From Elysia crispata (lineage: Eukaryota > Mollusca > Gastropoda > Plakobranchidae), in NCBI GenBank assembly GCA_033675545.1, contig JAWDGP010003555.1, forward strand, positions 158,501 to 222,500: DNA of 64,000 nt, read 5' to 3'. The position numbers and the translations under genes were made by a program. Of this stretch, positions 38,101 to 63,285 are shown in pieces. Under the pieces are notes generated by a model. The model had not been told where the DNA came from. It saw nothing but the letters and a program-made list of their open reading frames with translations, and did no database searches. Numbering within the stretch: the first letter of the stretch is position 1; each line of letters starts with the position of its first letter.

Positions 38101-41100
38101 AAAGTAAAAAACAAGAGATAAGTTTGATAAAAGATATTATTTAATTAATTTAACATTGTGATACCAACAATGCATCAGAAATGGAATAATTTAAAAGCAC
38201 TTTGTGATGAAATTTATTTATAAATAGACCCCGTCATTGTAGTTTTAGCACTTAATAAAGCAAAAATGATATGGTAGTTGATTTTTATTTATTGTCGTAC
38301 ATGAATAAACTAATTTGTCTTTGATTGTCTTGTTTTGTTTCTTTCATGTCACAGAGACATTATTGTGTGGATTGAATCAAATGGTTCTCTTGCAAGTTCA
38401 TGCAAGAATTGCCTTTTAAAATTAAAATTCTGATTCATGTCTTTGGTTTCTCAGTTCTGTTTACAAAAAAGTTTTGCAATTCTTTCAAACATTTAAAATT
38501 TGAAATTTTTTTTTTTTTTAAGTTACACAAAGGAAAAATGAGAACCACAGGAACGATACAGGAGAGAAAAAAAACACACAAAGTTCAACACATCAATCAG
38601 ACACTCCAAGGACTTTGGTAACTGTATAAATTGACATTTAATTTTTTTTAATGGATTGTCCAAAACTTTGCACAGGCATACGTAAAGAAGAAAAATATAA
38701 ATTATTCTATAGCACATTCTCAATGACTGATACTAATCACAAACGACATTTATAGTTTTCTCATAAAGATGTGAAATAAACATAACATTAGTTTATCTTT
38801 GAAACAGAAAAACAAGGCATTACACAAATCTTTGGTAAGTTGCTGAAAGAAATATTTGTAACTTCAAAGTTGAACCAGAGAAGATGAAACTGAAAACAGT
38901 GGAAATGCCACCAAAATGACTTGGGACTACAATGCTGTCCACATAGCAAACTAAGGAAACGCAATATCATGGACGAATTTTGCTATCACAATTTTTAAAT
39001 CTTGTTGGAAGATATAATTAAAGGTAAGATCAGAGCTAGCCTGGCTTCACACAGAGTGAACTCCTCCCCACAGGTCCAAAATGTCCATGCATAACAATAT
39101 GGAAGTTTGCTAAATACAGATGGTACACAAATCATAAGATTTTCAACTTGTATTCACTTCAAGTTGATTCAGACTTAACAATAAAAAAACAAAATAGAAC
39201 AAAAAATGAAGAGAAAATGCTTGAATTCGACACAAAGATCACTTGAAATGGATTAATAAGTGTCAAAAAATAAGATAGCTTACAAAACAAAATAAAATTC
39301 TACATGTACAAACTCATACTAAAATGCATGCACAAGACATGAAGAGATGGATGGGAAAATGTGTTAAAAAAAAACAAAAAAAAATTAAATTGTGGCTGCA
39401 CAATCATATGAAACAAAATAATGCAAAAAAAAACAACAAAAAACAACAAAATTACATCGTATTTCAAGATCCCAAAAGAGTATATAGTGGAGAACTGGTC
39501 AGTCAACAGATCTTCTTTCCACGCTAGACTAGAACAATACATAATGGAATCACAATTATTCACGTGCAACAAAGAGGACAAAGGAAGTCCTAGAGTCTCA
39601 GCAAGAAGTGGGGGGAAAATAAATTGAATGACAAATATCTTGCTGCTCGATGTTCCTACTCCTAGTGTGATATACTCAACAGCTTGTTCACCACATGCTG
39701 CTTGCTGCTACTATTAAAGTCACAATCCAGCACAGGAGAAGAACAGTTATCAGCTCCTGCTCATCAAGAGCAAATGACAAAAAAAAAAGGCAGCAAAGAA
39801 TGTAATGATAAAAATAGATTTGATTTCTACAATAAAAGCTTTGATAAGCTTTTGTGGAACACTTGGATTTCTTTGGCTTATGACTGTAGAACAAGCTTAC
39901 AACACATAAAGAGTGGCAGCTGTGGCAAGCTTCACAGAACACAAAGGCTAAACACAGGATTACAAGAATACAACATTATAATAGTAGTCCTGGATTGTTC
40001 GCTGGTCAAATTCCTTTATCTGTTCACTGGTGAAAGGGGAAAGATAGAGAGAAAATATTTAACATACTAACATTGTATGGTATTTCATTTTATATTTCGT
40101 TTGGAACTTGCACTTTGTGATAAACATTTTTTTCTACATTGCCAGAAAAAAAAAGATTTGAAAAATATGATAAAGGCTTCAGATTAATCATATTTTCTAG
40201 GCTAAATATATGACTATATAAAGTCTCCTTAGTTCACTTTTTCTGTAACTTTTTTAAAAATAGAGTTTACATTCCTAAAATTTCCTCAAGACAGCAAATA
40301 AGCTGTAAAAAAGCAGGGCAAAAGTTAATCATCGAAGTATCACTTGATTCTCTCCTGATCAATTAAGCTTAGAACCAGGCAGAAATTCAGTTTGTTCACA
40401 GCATCAAAAGCTTCAAATTTATTTCGGGCGAAGCACATTGATTTACAGATTAGTCTTCCAACTAGGTTTTAATAATAGAAAAGTGTTTGGACTTCTGTAG
40501 CTTCAAAGGCTGATTACAAAGTAGATAAGCAACCAGTTCTCTATGTAATTCAAACATGTGCACAAATTTAACATTTGGTTTGGTAGAGCAATTTTTCTTT
40601 TTACTTTTCTCCCATAGCACATAAACAGCTAATAAGATTTTCTTCATCGCAGAGAAAGAAGGATTTTCTTTTCCACTTGAATTTGGCCTGTAGTGTAGCT
40701 TTATTGTCACAACTTGACTAGTTTCAACTTTTACAATTGATTTGTAGGTAAAATGTTTTTTAGCCCGAGTGATACATAGTCATGTCAGCAATATCACATG
40801 AGAAACTTGAAATTTCTCATCAATGAAACTCAAAAGTGTGGGAAGATGTGGACTTTTTAAGATAACGAATTAGTCAAAATTAAAAGGTGTATCACGGCAT
40901 ACTTAGTGTGAGCTATGGGGGGCACTAATTGTGCCATTTTGCCAGCCTTTTACATAATCTTATTTGATATCCAGTTAGTTATTGTTTGGAAAGATAAATA
41001 ATAAAAAATAAGATTCTTCCGATCTATGAACCAGTAATACAAATCAATGATGTAAATTTTAAACAAAAGACTACACAACTTCACATATAATTCCCTGGAA

Positions 41101-43910
41101 AACTTGGAAAAAATCTATACATATGATTCCTAGGGAAACTACTCTGTAATTATTATATCATCATAAATACTGACTAAAAACTGGGACATTGTGTTCAACA
41201 TAGATGAATACAGATACAACTGTAAAAATAGTAAATATAGTTAAAGGAAACATACATTTTACACATTATGGCGCTGTTTTCATCAAATACAAATTTAATC
41301 ATACAATTACAATAATAACACTCAGGACATCAAGTTAAAAAAAAATTGACGGAAGAAATAATGACTTTCATTTTCTACAAATTTCAATAAAGTATTGTAG
41401 TAATGCCATAAGGCTAGATTTGCTACAATTTAAAGCTATAATACCAGAAACATGTCCTCCTGATTTCAGAATCATAACAACAAACGATCATTATATATTA
41501 AACAGTAATCAGCCTTGCAAATTAAACCAGAGCTATTGCCACATCTAGCTGCATGAAAAACAAAATTGCAACTGCCAAATTAAGTTGTGCCTTATGAATC
41601 TACCTGTCTTGTTAAGAAAAAAAAATAGAGTTTTGTTGTTGTTCAAGAACACTTCAGAGAGTAAGAAGCAGGTACTACCACAGCTGTAGCACTCAATCAA
41701 TTAAAAAAAAAACTACAGCCACATTACCTCAGAAAAATTTATGATTGTCACTCATTTTATTCTGAATTTTAGAGTTTTATTCAGATTAGTCGAAGTCAAA
41801 CTTAGATCAGCAAATTTGTGGCTGCGGAGAATCAGGCAAATTACAAAAAAACGTAATTATGTTATTAATTTTTTTTTAAATTTTACCATCTTGTTTTTTC
41901 CTTCCCACAAAAAAAAATCCATACATCCAATTGCTATTCAGCAGGTACTAGAGAAATATTTAAATGAAAAAAATTCCAATGACTCATATTTTGCAAGCCC
42001 AGTAGAAAATCTTGTCCATTGCTACTCTGCTATTACTCTCTTGAATTCAGTATTGTCCAATATTTATCAGACACAAAGTAACTATTTCCCCAAGCTAAAA
42101 ACAAACAACAACAAAGCAAAAACCATCCTATTTAGCGTTAGGGAAAAAAAACCCTCATTTAAATGAAGATATGACTCGGATATTAGCTCAACAGCTTTAC
42201 ATAATGACCAAAAATTCTTCTTCTGCCACCCATCATCAGATAACACAATATTTAAATGTACATGGCATACTGTACTTCTCTGGAAGATAACTAACACAGA
42301 GCCAGATATACCGCCAAGTTCAAGTAAAAAAATGCCAACATTCACTTTAAGTTCAATATATAAAGATATAATACGTTATAATTATGTTTTGTATATAATC
42401 ATTTGTAATCATAATATATAATTCTATATGTATGTACATGGATAAATGCTGACCGTGGAGCATCACAAAGGTCTTTGGGATCGATCTGATTCAACACGCT
42501 GTGTATAGATTGCTATTTGAGACAAACACCCCCGACAATAACCTCAGCAACACATCCGCAGAGACAACAGTCAGATAAGTAACTCGGTATTAACTTTCAG
42601 TTTCAATAAATGTCAAACTAAACCAATGATCAAATTGCAAGTTCTGTGGAAACTAAGAAAAGCAAAATGTGGGTTTCTTAAGACATTCAAATTTGTTGTC
42701 GGAAGCAAAATAAAAATAAAAAAAATATGAATGGGACTCTAACCTATCTACTTTAATGTACAGACAGTGAGAATTTGATTTTCAGAAAGCGATGCTGATT
42801 GACTATTTTGGCAAGTTGCTTTATGGCCTCCACTTTCAAAAATCAACAAGGATGAATAATTCAACACAATGGAAGCCATTCGATTGAAACATTAAATCAT
42901 TAGGCTGAAAATGTCACGCGGGTTCAGCTCGTACAATCCCTGACAGCAAATAAAAAATTCCCGCCCCAAGCCTATTTGTGCAACTTTATGGGGGCAAAAA
43001 ATTAAATACCTCAACAGAAAGAAAGTAATTTAAAGAAGCAAAATAGAACAAGTTTTCAAACAAAGTTGTACAGGTTCTTAGAGGATTCCTTCAAAATGTG
43101 GGCTTTTATACAGTGTTTGAATCCAAGCACTTTATATATACTTCAATTCTTTTAAAGGAAAAACCAAGAAAAAACCCAAAGGAACTATGACTAAATTAAA
43201 AGGAAAACGGTTGGTCTCTAATAAAAAGAACATATAGTATCAAATGAAAGAGTTCAAATCAAGTTAATTATGAAGTGTTTGTTTAACAATTTTCGCTCCA
43301 GCATAACTTATCGAAACAAAGGCAATAGCAACAAGTCTATATAATTTAGTATACCATATGGGTGGAAGACACTTTACTTGGCTGACTCCTGAATAGAACT
43401 TTGTGCACTAAAATTGATCAAAATATAAACGTTGAAACCCTCGAAAATATCTGGCAATTATTTCCAGGTATGGTTTACATTCTAGCACCTTCGGAAAAAC
43501 AAAAATCTTAGACATAAAGGGTTTCTGCACATTGTCAACTCTGGCCATAAGTGGTTGTCTAAAACAATCACAACTCTGAGAAAGAGCCACAGAATTTTGC
43601 ATGCTATCCTGCTAATAATACAAGCATTTGATGTTTCAAAAAAAAGATATATATAAAATTGTAAATAACTTAATTTCTTTTAAGTATCTTAAAAGTTTAA
43701 AAAATGACTTAGATCCACTCACTTATCGCAGAGCAGTAATGATATGGCATGTTGCTCATGATAGAAAAAAAAAAAAACGAACTAAAACAAAACAATGTGT
43801 TTGATCAAGATAAAGCCAGATCTTCACAGATTTAATAACTTAGTGAGTTCCTTCAGAACATTGCTGGTCCAGTACTTCACTGTATTTATGAAGAGTGGTC
43901 ATGACACAAG

Positions 43911-44329
<419 letters not shown>

Positions 44330-46024
44330 TTTAATTTGAAAAATTTGCGAGAGCACCGATAGTTTCACACATGGGTGACACAATATAAGCATGACTAACA
44401 CAATCACCATGGGAAAAAAAAAAGATTTCGCACTGAATATATCTGCTCATCTAAAATCAGCATGATAAACACAATGTTTCCAAATTGGGGCAGAATAAAA
44501 TGTGTGATAAAGAGATTATATTATAACATATGCAGCATATGATATATGTAAGCACCACTTAAACGCAATTGAATATTTACAACTGCAGAGAAAAAATCTT
44601 TTTCCCCCGCTCCTCAAATACTGTTGGAAATGATTGTTTTGAAAAAAAAAAAGCCACAACAGATAAAAGTAAAGTTGACAAGATCGTCATATAAGTAAAA
44701 AAAATCTTTGGTTCAGGCTTCAATAAGTTAGGAATAATCACAACAGAGACTCATTAAAAACAGAGTGAAAAAGATAAATGGATTACTGGAAGGTTTACGG
44801 TGGTTGTGATATTCTTTATCACGCTCTCTCGATCAAACAAGCAAACTCTGTTTGCGTTTCAGGAGTAACAGGGAACTGTGTCATACATCTAGGATTTGTT
44901 TCAATATGTTGTAATCATTTCAAGCTTAAGTGACATTACTTTTAGTTGGTGGGATTTGAAACAAATACTTTTCCTCTCCCAAAATTAAAAATACATAAAA
45001 TATTTGTTAGTAAATGAGATAAGAAGACGTTAGAGCCTATAACATCACTAACCATGTTCTTAGACGGTTTCTTTCCAGTGAAAAAATTTGCTTACAGTAA
45101 AGCAAGAAATTTCAATTCAAAAATTATTTTTTGAATCAGCATTTCAATGATACAAAAAAAGGCAAAATAATGTCGTTCTCTACATGATTTTCCTCTCTCA
45201 CCATGCACTTAATCTAACATATAAAATAACATAAAAAGTGCAGCTTTAATTATAATGCTGAGAATCACTGTTAATCAACACAGAATTCAGCTACATGAGC
45301 CTCACCAGGCAAGGTAATGCTATAATGGCAAGACACTAGAAAAATTCTAGGCAGGCAGGCAGGCCACACGGCCCATTTGATTGTACAAGCTTGTTTAAAG
45401 TTTCGGTGTTTGGTTCAAGGTAGGATCATGAATTCTATACAACAGTAGAGTTACGAATCTATGGTTTAAATCCATCCAATAAATCCTCTATATTCCGTTC
45501 AGTGACTTTACAGACACTGAAAAACTGGACAAATACTTACATGTCCATGTTGTGAAACAAATTATTGCATGTCAAAGCCAGGGAAAATTTTTATGGACAC
45601 AATATAGTACAACAACGTGCATTGCTTGACTAGCGATGAGTTTGCTATTTGGTGGCAATACCAACCTCTTAGTAAATAAATAAACACAACATTGAAGGGA
45701 CTGAGAAATAATCTTGGCAAACAAACATTATATGCAGCTATGTGAGCACGACACAAAGAATGAAATACAACAAAACAACTTGCACCAAATGCTTGAGAGA
45801 ACAGTAGATCATTTACATTCATCTGTTTCTAATTTCTGTCCTTTCCTCTCCGACAGCTCCAGTGCCCAAGGCTTGCCACTGTTGGACTTTTTCACTAAAA
45901 CTCAAAATATGGAACTAGAAGAGACCATTTTATTTTGATTTATGCATTTAAAGTAGATTTACCATAGATCTAGTAACTATTAGAAAATGTGACAAAGTTA
46001 TCAAAAATCGTGATATGTTATAAA

Positions 46025-46026
<2 letters not shown>

Positions 46027-46100
<74 letters not shown>
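46027..46100. repeat. (TA)n microsatellite
   Basis: About 37 consecutive TA dinucleotides lie in the convergent intergenic region. Such tracts can extrude as cruciforms and vary in length between individuals. Confidence 0.95.
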
Positions 46101-46101
<1 letters not shown>

Positions 46102-47724
46102 AGTCTCATTTATTTATAGGATTTCTCTGAAATTTTCTTCAAGGCTATGAAGAAAGAGTGAAAATGGAGATGTTCTGGTGACTCTACAAGGTCTAACCTC
46201 ACCCTAAGGTCTTACCTATATCTTATTGCTTTCTATTATTTACCTGTCAAATGCAAATTTTGCAAAGGAATAAGCTTGGCAAGACAAAGAATTTCTAAAC
46301 CAGTAAAAAAAAAATTCTAAAAATCCGGAACAAATTCCTCAGACCAACTTACTCTCACAAAAGATTTGACTTCACTTGTCATTCATATAAACCTTGTAAA
46401 ATAATAAGTCAGCTGAAACAAACTTAGGCACCCGCTGATCTTAACAATTCTTCACTGAGGACACAACACTTTTGAACATCAACTAATTTGCTTTTCTAAT
46501 TTGTTTGAGAATCTCGCAACTGTCCCTACAGACTGACTGATCTTCCTCAGCTCCCTTCCAGAAACATTGGTGCAACCTGTTTTGTGTGGACACAGAAACA
46601 AAAACTCACCCAAATCATATGCAATCAAAAGGTAGCATAAATAGATTTTGTATTAACAACTGACTTGGCAACGCATGTTGCTAGAGGACAAAGGTAGGAC
46701 ATCGACAGCTTCAAACAGCTAGTTCCTCTCTGGATTTCTGAAGACTAGTGGGCTTATATAACATGAACAGGCTATATCAATGCAATGCATCAAACGCCAT
46801 TGAAAAAAAGAAAATCTAAAAGTTCTAGGCAGCAAGTATGGTATGAAAATTAAGACATGTCAAAATATATTTTTGTAAACTATATTCTCTCAGTCTTTCA
46901 GGGAAGCTTCAAAAGATTGCAGCCAGAATTTTATGTAGGAATACAATTCTTACCATATTTATCATTTTTCTTTGCTTTCTTGCTATTGTCTTTGGTTTTC
47001 AAATCCCTGTATGAGGTCAATAAGATACATACACTCGTCAGCTTACTCATTTGTTGGTTCACTTCACCTCTCAATTCTAAGTAACTGGATACAAACAAGC
47101 AGACATGAGACTCAGACCAGACAGTCTCAGTTTGATGAAAACAAGACTGACATCCGTCACTAACAACTCAAGTTATATTTTTCTACTGATCCGCGAGAAC
47201 AGCATCTACCCACTCCATACAAAACTATGTGAGAGACTTAGGGGACATTAAAAATTACATTATAATACTGAAGCACAAAACACTTAGGTGACATTAAAAG
47301 TTAATTAAAAAAAATCCTCAAGTTTGATTCCTTGAGATGCTTTGCAACCTAAAACTATTTGTGTTACCAATCTTCAAATCTCCTGGAGACCTTCAAATCT
47401 GTCTCTTTTCAAGTTTAAAGGTCAGATTTTAGCCTCTCTGTTTTCCATCTATGTTATTCACATTAATAGCTACATAAAATGAGTATGAGATGAGAAGAGA
47501 TATATTTATATATATATAAATAAACAAACTGATAACAGCAGAGAGACTTTGTAAAGCAAGCTCCTTCAATCTACACAAAGCAAAAAAAAAAGATAAAAAA
47601 AATCCACCTGCTCATAAAAACTATCCACTCAGGAAATGGCACATTGATCAAACGGTATTATTTACTTGATAAATAAACTAAAATGAAAACCAAACTGAAA
47701 CTGCTTCAGATCAAGTATGTCGAG

Positions 47725-59064
<11,340 letters not shown>

Positions 59065-59940
59065 CTGCCCGATTGGTTTGCCCGTTCCGATACTCCAGCA
59101 TTAGCCGCTCGGGTTTGTTGACCTCTCAATTCAAGAGACCCTCTACACTGAGCTTGGATACTTTCTCCGCTACTGTCGTTGTTGTTTATTGAAACTACTT
59201 CGTTGTAACTCCTGATGGGCTCTAATTCTGGTTACTAGTTATCTGTTGGTTCAGCATCTATCGGCAGGTAATTACCTCCAAAATGGCCCTTGTACTGTAA
59301 AATAAATGATAAAAAAATACTCTAATTAAACAGACCATAAAAATGATCACTCACAGATAGAATATAAAGCTGTCGAAAAGCATCTTGCAACACTCGCGCT
59401 GTTAAATGATAAATAGTGTGAAAACTGCTGAGGACGGTCGCGGTCCATGAATCACTGTCACATCACATCACCTATAACTTCTTGTCTGCTCGGGAGAGAA
59501 ACATTCGGAAATAAATAATAAAAAAAAAATTTCCTAAACTGTACATACCTGAGAAACAAGATTTGATTTTTTTTATTATTCATATGAGCAGAGAGTTAAT
59601 CCTTTACCACATCTCCAAACATCGGCCACCATCGATTGATAGCGGAGAGTGAGCAGACGGATTGCTCTGTGGAGCGAATCGCGGCCACACTAGGGTGGCC
59701 ATTGATCAGCGCTCGAAGTGTATCACTACTGATTTCATTAACGGGAGGAGAGGAAGCTGGAGGAGGAGGAGAAGAGGTAGACGAAGATGAAGAAAATGAT
59801 GAGGATGATGACGAAGAAAAGATTATTATGATGATGACGCTAATGATAATGAGGGAGACAAAAGTCAGATCATCTTTGTGATCACCAAGCTAAAGTTCTA
59901 CAATGACACAACTCTGGTTGCCAACATTTCACGTACAGTG
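59065..59940 (-). promoter_or_regulatory. Presumed Pax 5' UTR and proximal promoter region
   Basis: Directly upstream of the Pax start codon. An upstream ATG at 59101 on the gene strand opens an out-of-frame uORF overlapping the main start. The adjacent coding exon is strongly GC- and CpG-rich, as often seen at developmental gene starts. Transcription start sites and further 5' exons cannot be fixed from the sequence. Confidence 0.4.
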
Positions 59941-59946
59941 AGAGAA

Positions 59947-60010
<64 letters not shown>

Positions 60011-60531
60011 GTGGGAGAGAGAGTATATCTTCTCAATCATGATATTGAAGCTGGGCCCTCTAAGTTTGAAATGCTTCCAATACCACAGGTATGCGAGACC
60101 TCCATCTAGCCGTAATCCATTAAAAAAACAACAACAACAACAGAATATTCCCACCTTTGACCCTCGCCTCCTAGCAGTAACACGGCACTTGAATCTTGTG
60201 ATTGAAATAACAATAAGAGGTGATCCCCACATCAATGTGGCCCCATCCCATATTTGATTGCGATAAGTCGGAAGGAAGTTCAATCAATCTACAGACGTCT
60301 ACAATCTTTCGTTTCAATGAGATGATTCCCTCACAATGGACCTGGGGACATGCACACAAAATGTCTGGTACCGGTATACAATCTGTTCGGTCAAGACAAC
60401 TTCCAAAACCGTATTCTGTAATAGGCTAGGACTGGGTCCCAGCTCCACCTGGGACACGAAGCCAACAGCCCGTGCACTTGGGACCAAAACATGTCAGATA
60501 GATAGATATATATATATATAGATAGATAGAT

Positions 60532-60614
<83 letters not shown>

Positions 60615-60748
60615 GAAACAGAGAGAGATAGATAGATAGAGAAACAGAGAGAGAGACAAAGTAGAGATGGAATCATAGGGAGAGAAAGGCACAAAGAGAG
60701 AGGAAAAAAGGAGATTGATAAAGATAGATAAATAAATAGATAGATTAT

Positions 60749-60780
<32 letters not shown>

Positions 60781-60782
60781 AT

Positions 60783-60867
<85 letters not shown>

Positions 60868-60870
60868 CAC
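59941..60870. repeat. GA and GATA microsatellite cluster upstream of Pax
   Basis: A (GA)n array runs about 59950-60007. GATA repeats with TATATA and GAAACAGAGAGA interruptions occupy about 60496-60780, and a second (GA)n array runs 60785-60863. Between 60010 and 60490 lies unique sequence with no recognised gene. Confidence 0.9.
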
Positions 60871-61960
60871 AGGCCATTAGTCGCATGACGTGTACGATTG
60901 TCTACAAAGGAGCATGTACATTATTTGTATAACACAATCAGTAAGGTCAGATCTAATTTCCACGGGGTGTATGTAGTTGTTTACATCACAAGCGATCCTA
61001 TAAAAACCAAACATTAATGTGGTCCACGACCGGCTGATCTATACCGGGCTAAATACAGCTAGCAGGTTCCAATAACAGGTTCTTATCTCAGATTATATAA
61101 AACCTTTATGTTGTGTACTATTGATGAAAGCCTAAATAAAGATTATAATGGTAGCCCTCAATTTGTTTGTCTCATTCATCCCATATGTATTTTAGTCCGC
61201 GATTAGATAAAAAATAAAAGGTATTTGCAAACTGTGCGTCAAACTTTCAACCAGGAATTTACGAGGCAAAATACTCTAAGTGTTAGAAAAAAAAGAAAGA
61301 AAGAAAGAAAACGTGGAGAAAAGATTTCGATATATGTGTGTGAAAAAGGACACAATTATTGGTAGAACTTCCGATTGGGTACGTTGGTTTAGTTTATTAA
61401 GATGTGATATAGTATTTATAATGCCGTGGTTTATGTATTTATTTTTTTAATTCTCAATGTTAGAAAATGAATAAAACTTACTTGAGGCATAAATAAGTTC
61501 AGCATGGCAAATATTTACAGTTGAAAATTTGAATCGAGACTGTTCTCAGCTGATTAGTTCTCTATTTCTTAATAAATAAGATCACTTACTGTACCCATTC
61601 GGTAGTCTTTGCCCAATGATTGAGTGTAAGAATTCTCTTGAGAAGAAAAACCCGTGATGAATTAAAGAAAAAAAAAAATGAAACTATCGCCTCCCCACGA
61701 AATTTCCTTAACATCGCTATCACAGCACATTCGGCAAACATGAGCTAGAGAATGAAACCAGTGTTTTCCCGCACACGACAAGAGCTGCTAGCGCCAGTAA
61801 CGAAGCTTCCCGTGAAAACTTACTCATACCGCAAGTATGTCGGCGTCGATACTAAAGTGCAATGGTCTCCTGCGACACAACTGTAACAATAGAGGGAAAC
61901 GTGCGAAACAAACAAAAAAACATGCTAAAAAAAAGGTTGTGGCAAATCTGGTAACACATG
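60871..61960. other. Non-coding stretch upstream of Pax
   Basis: AT-rich sequence with no supported coding region or RNA gene. A short GAAA-rich tract lies near 61290-61310. It may include distal regulatory DNA of the Pax gene, but no specific element is recognisable. Confidence 0.45.
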
Positions 61961-61961
61961 C

Positions 61962-62033
<72 letters not shown>
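61962..62033. repeat. (GA)n microsatellite
   Basis: About 35 consecutive GA dinucleotides, ending in AAAACAGG. Open frames across it are artefacts. Confidence 0.95.
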
Positions 62034-62037
<4 letters not shown>

Positions 62038-62069
62038 CAGGTGTGACGTCACACACTCTCTCTTTTAAC

Positions 62070-62590
62070 ATCCGTGATCAGCGCAGCGTGAACCACATTA
62101 GACTTTCGCTTATCTACATGTACAGGACTGCACGATTGGTCTCATTCGTTCGTTCTGCTCTCTCTATCTATCTATATCTCTTCTACTCATACACACACAC
62201 ACACACACACATACTCTCTTTCTCTCTCTGTGTCTCAAAATATCTATGATCAGTGCAGCGTAAAAAATTAAAATTTCGCATCTACGTGACTGCACGACTG
62301 GTCTTATTGGTTCGTTCGTTCCTCCCTCTCTCTCTCTATATATATACTCACAAACAACCGACGCATCTATCCTGCTATACACACACACACACACACACAC
62401 ACATACTCTCTTTCTCTCTCTGTGTCTCAAAATATCTATGATCAGTGCAGCGTAAAAAATTAAAATTTCGCATCTACGTGACTGCACGACTGGTCTTATT
62501 GGTTCGTTCGTTCCTCCCTCTCTCTCTCTATATATATACTCACAAACAACCGACGCATCTATCCTGCTATACACACACACACACACACAT
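62070..62590. repeat. Tandem repeat of about 192 bp (two near-identical copies plus one diverged copy)
   Basis: A unit comprising TCTATGATCAGTGCAGCG, then CTGCACGACTGGTCTTATTG, a CT/TA-rich stretch and a (CA)n run occurs from about 62216 and again 192 bp later from about 62408 with almost no changes. A third, clearly older copy precedes them from about 62070 (GTGATCAGCGCAGCG and CTGCACGATTGGTCTCATTC). The CA tract differs in length between copies. Confidence 0.9.
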
Positions 62591-62972
62591 TGCTCGACTT
62601 ACTAACTCTTCCCCACACCTTTGTAAATTAAACACCTTTTAAAACACTAAAATCCCTTCCTTTTGACCTCGGCACAACATATCGCTCTGATAGTCGGGCA
62701 CGAAATCACTGCAAAATTGCTAGAAGACTGGAGCAGTTCGAGTGAGGGCGCTAGCACTGTCAACTCACACGGGCGACATGCGGGCTCGGCACCGACTTGG
62801 CACGTCACGCTCGAGGACACAGGCCAGGCATCGGGTCAGCGAACAGCAGCGAGGTATGTCATGTAGAACCAGAGAGGATCAAATCATTTACTGTCTACTC
62901 TCTCTGGTATACATAAAGCTGTAACACCGCACTGCAGTCACGGCGGAGAGAGGGATGAGCTCTGTCTCTAGC

Positions 62973-63285
62973 CGCGTCTCAAACCGTGTCTCAAGTCAGG
63001 TCTCAAGTCGTGTCTCAAGTCAGGTCTCAAGTCGTGTCTCAAACCGCGTCTCAAGTCGTGTCTCAAACCGTGCCTCAAGTCGTCTCTAAAAAGCTGTCTC
63101 AAACCGTGTCTCAAGTCGTGTCTCAAACCGTGCCTCAAGTCGTCTCTAAAAAGCTGTCTCAAACCGTGTCTAAAGTCGTGTCTCAAACCGTGCCTCAAGT
63201 CGTGTCTCAAACCGTGCCTCAAGTCGTCTCTAAAAAGCTGTCTCAAACCGTGTCTCAAGTCGTGTCTCAAAGCGTATCTCAAGGC
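62973..63285. repeat. 12-bp-periodic array (GTCTCAAGTCGT / GTCTCAAACCGT)
   Basis: About 26 units of 12 bp alternate between GTCTCAAGTCGT-like and GTCTCAAACCGT-like forms. A variant block CGTCTCTAAAAAGCTG starts at 63081, 63141 and 63225, offsets of 60 and 84 that are exact multiples of 12. Because the period is a multiple of three and the unit lacks stops, both strands stay open for about 100 codons. No flanking splice or start context supports a protein. Confidence 0.9.

Noticed and set aside
39684..40070. 128-codon open frame in the convergent intergenic region
   Set aside because: No domain content; surrounded by A-rich non-coding sequence and unsupported by splice signals.
41741..42166. 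141-codon open frame in the intergenic region
   Set aside because: Low-complexity Asn/Lys/Phe-rich translation of AT-rich DNA; no recognisable family.
62663..62866. 67-codon open frame upstream of the 12-bp array
   Set aside because: No family resemblance and no transcript features; composition is compatible with chance.
62973..63285. CRISPR-like array
   Set aside because: The 12-bp units are contiguous with no unique spacers, and the context is an animal genome.
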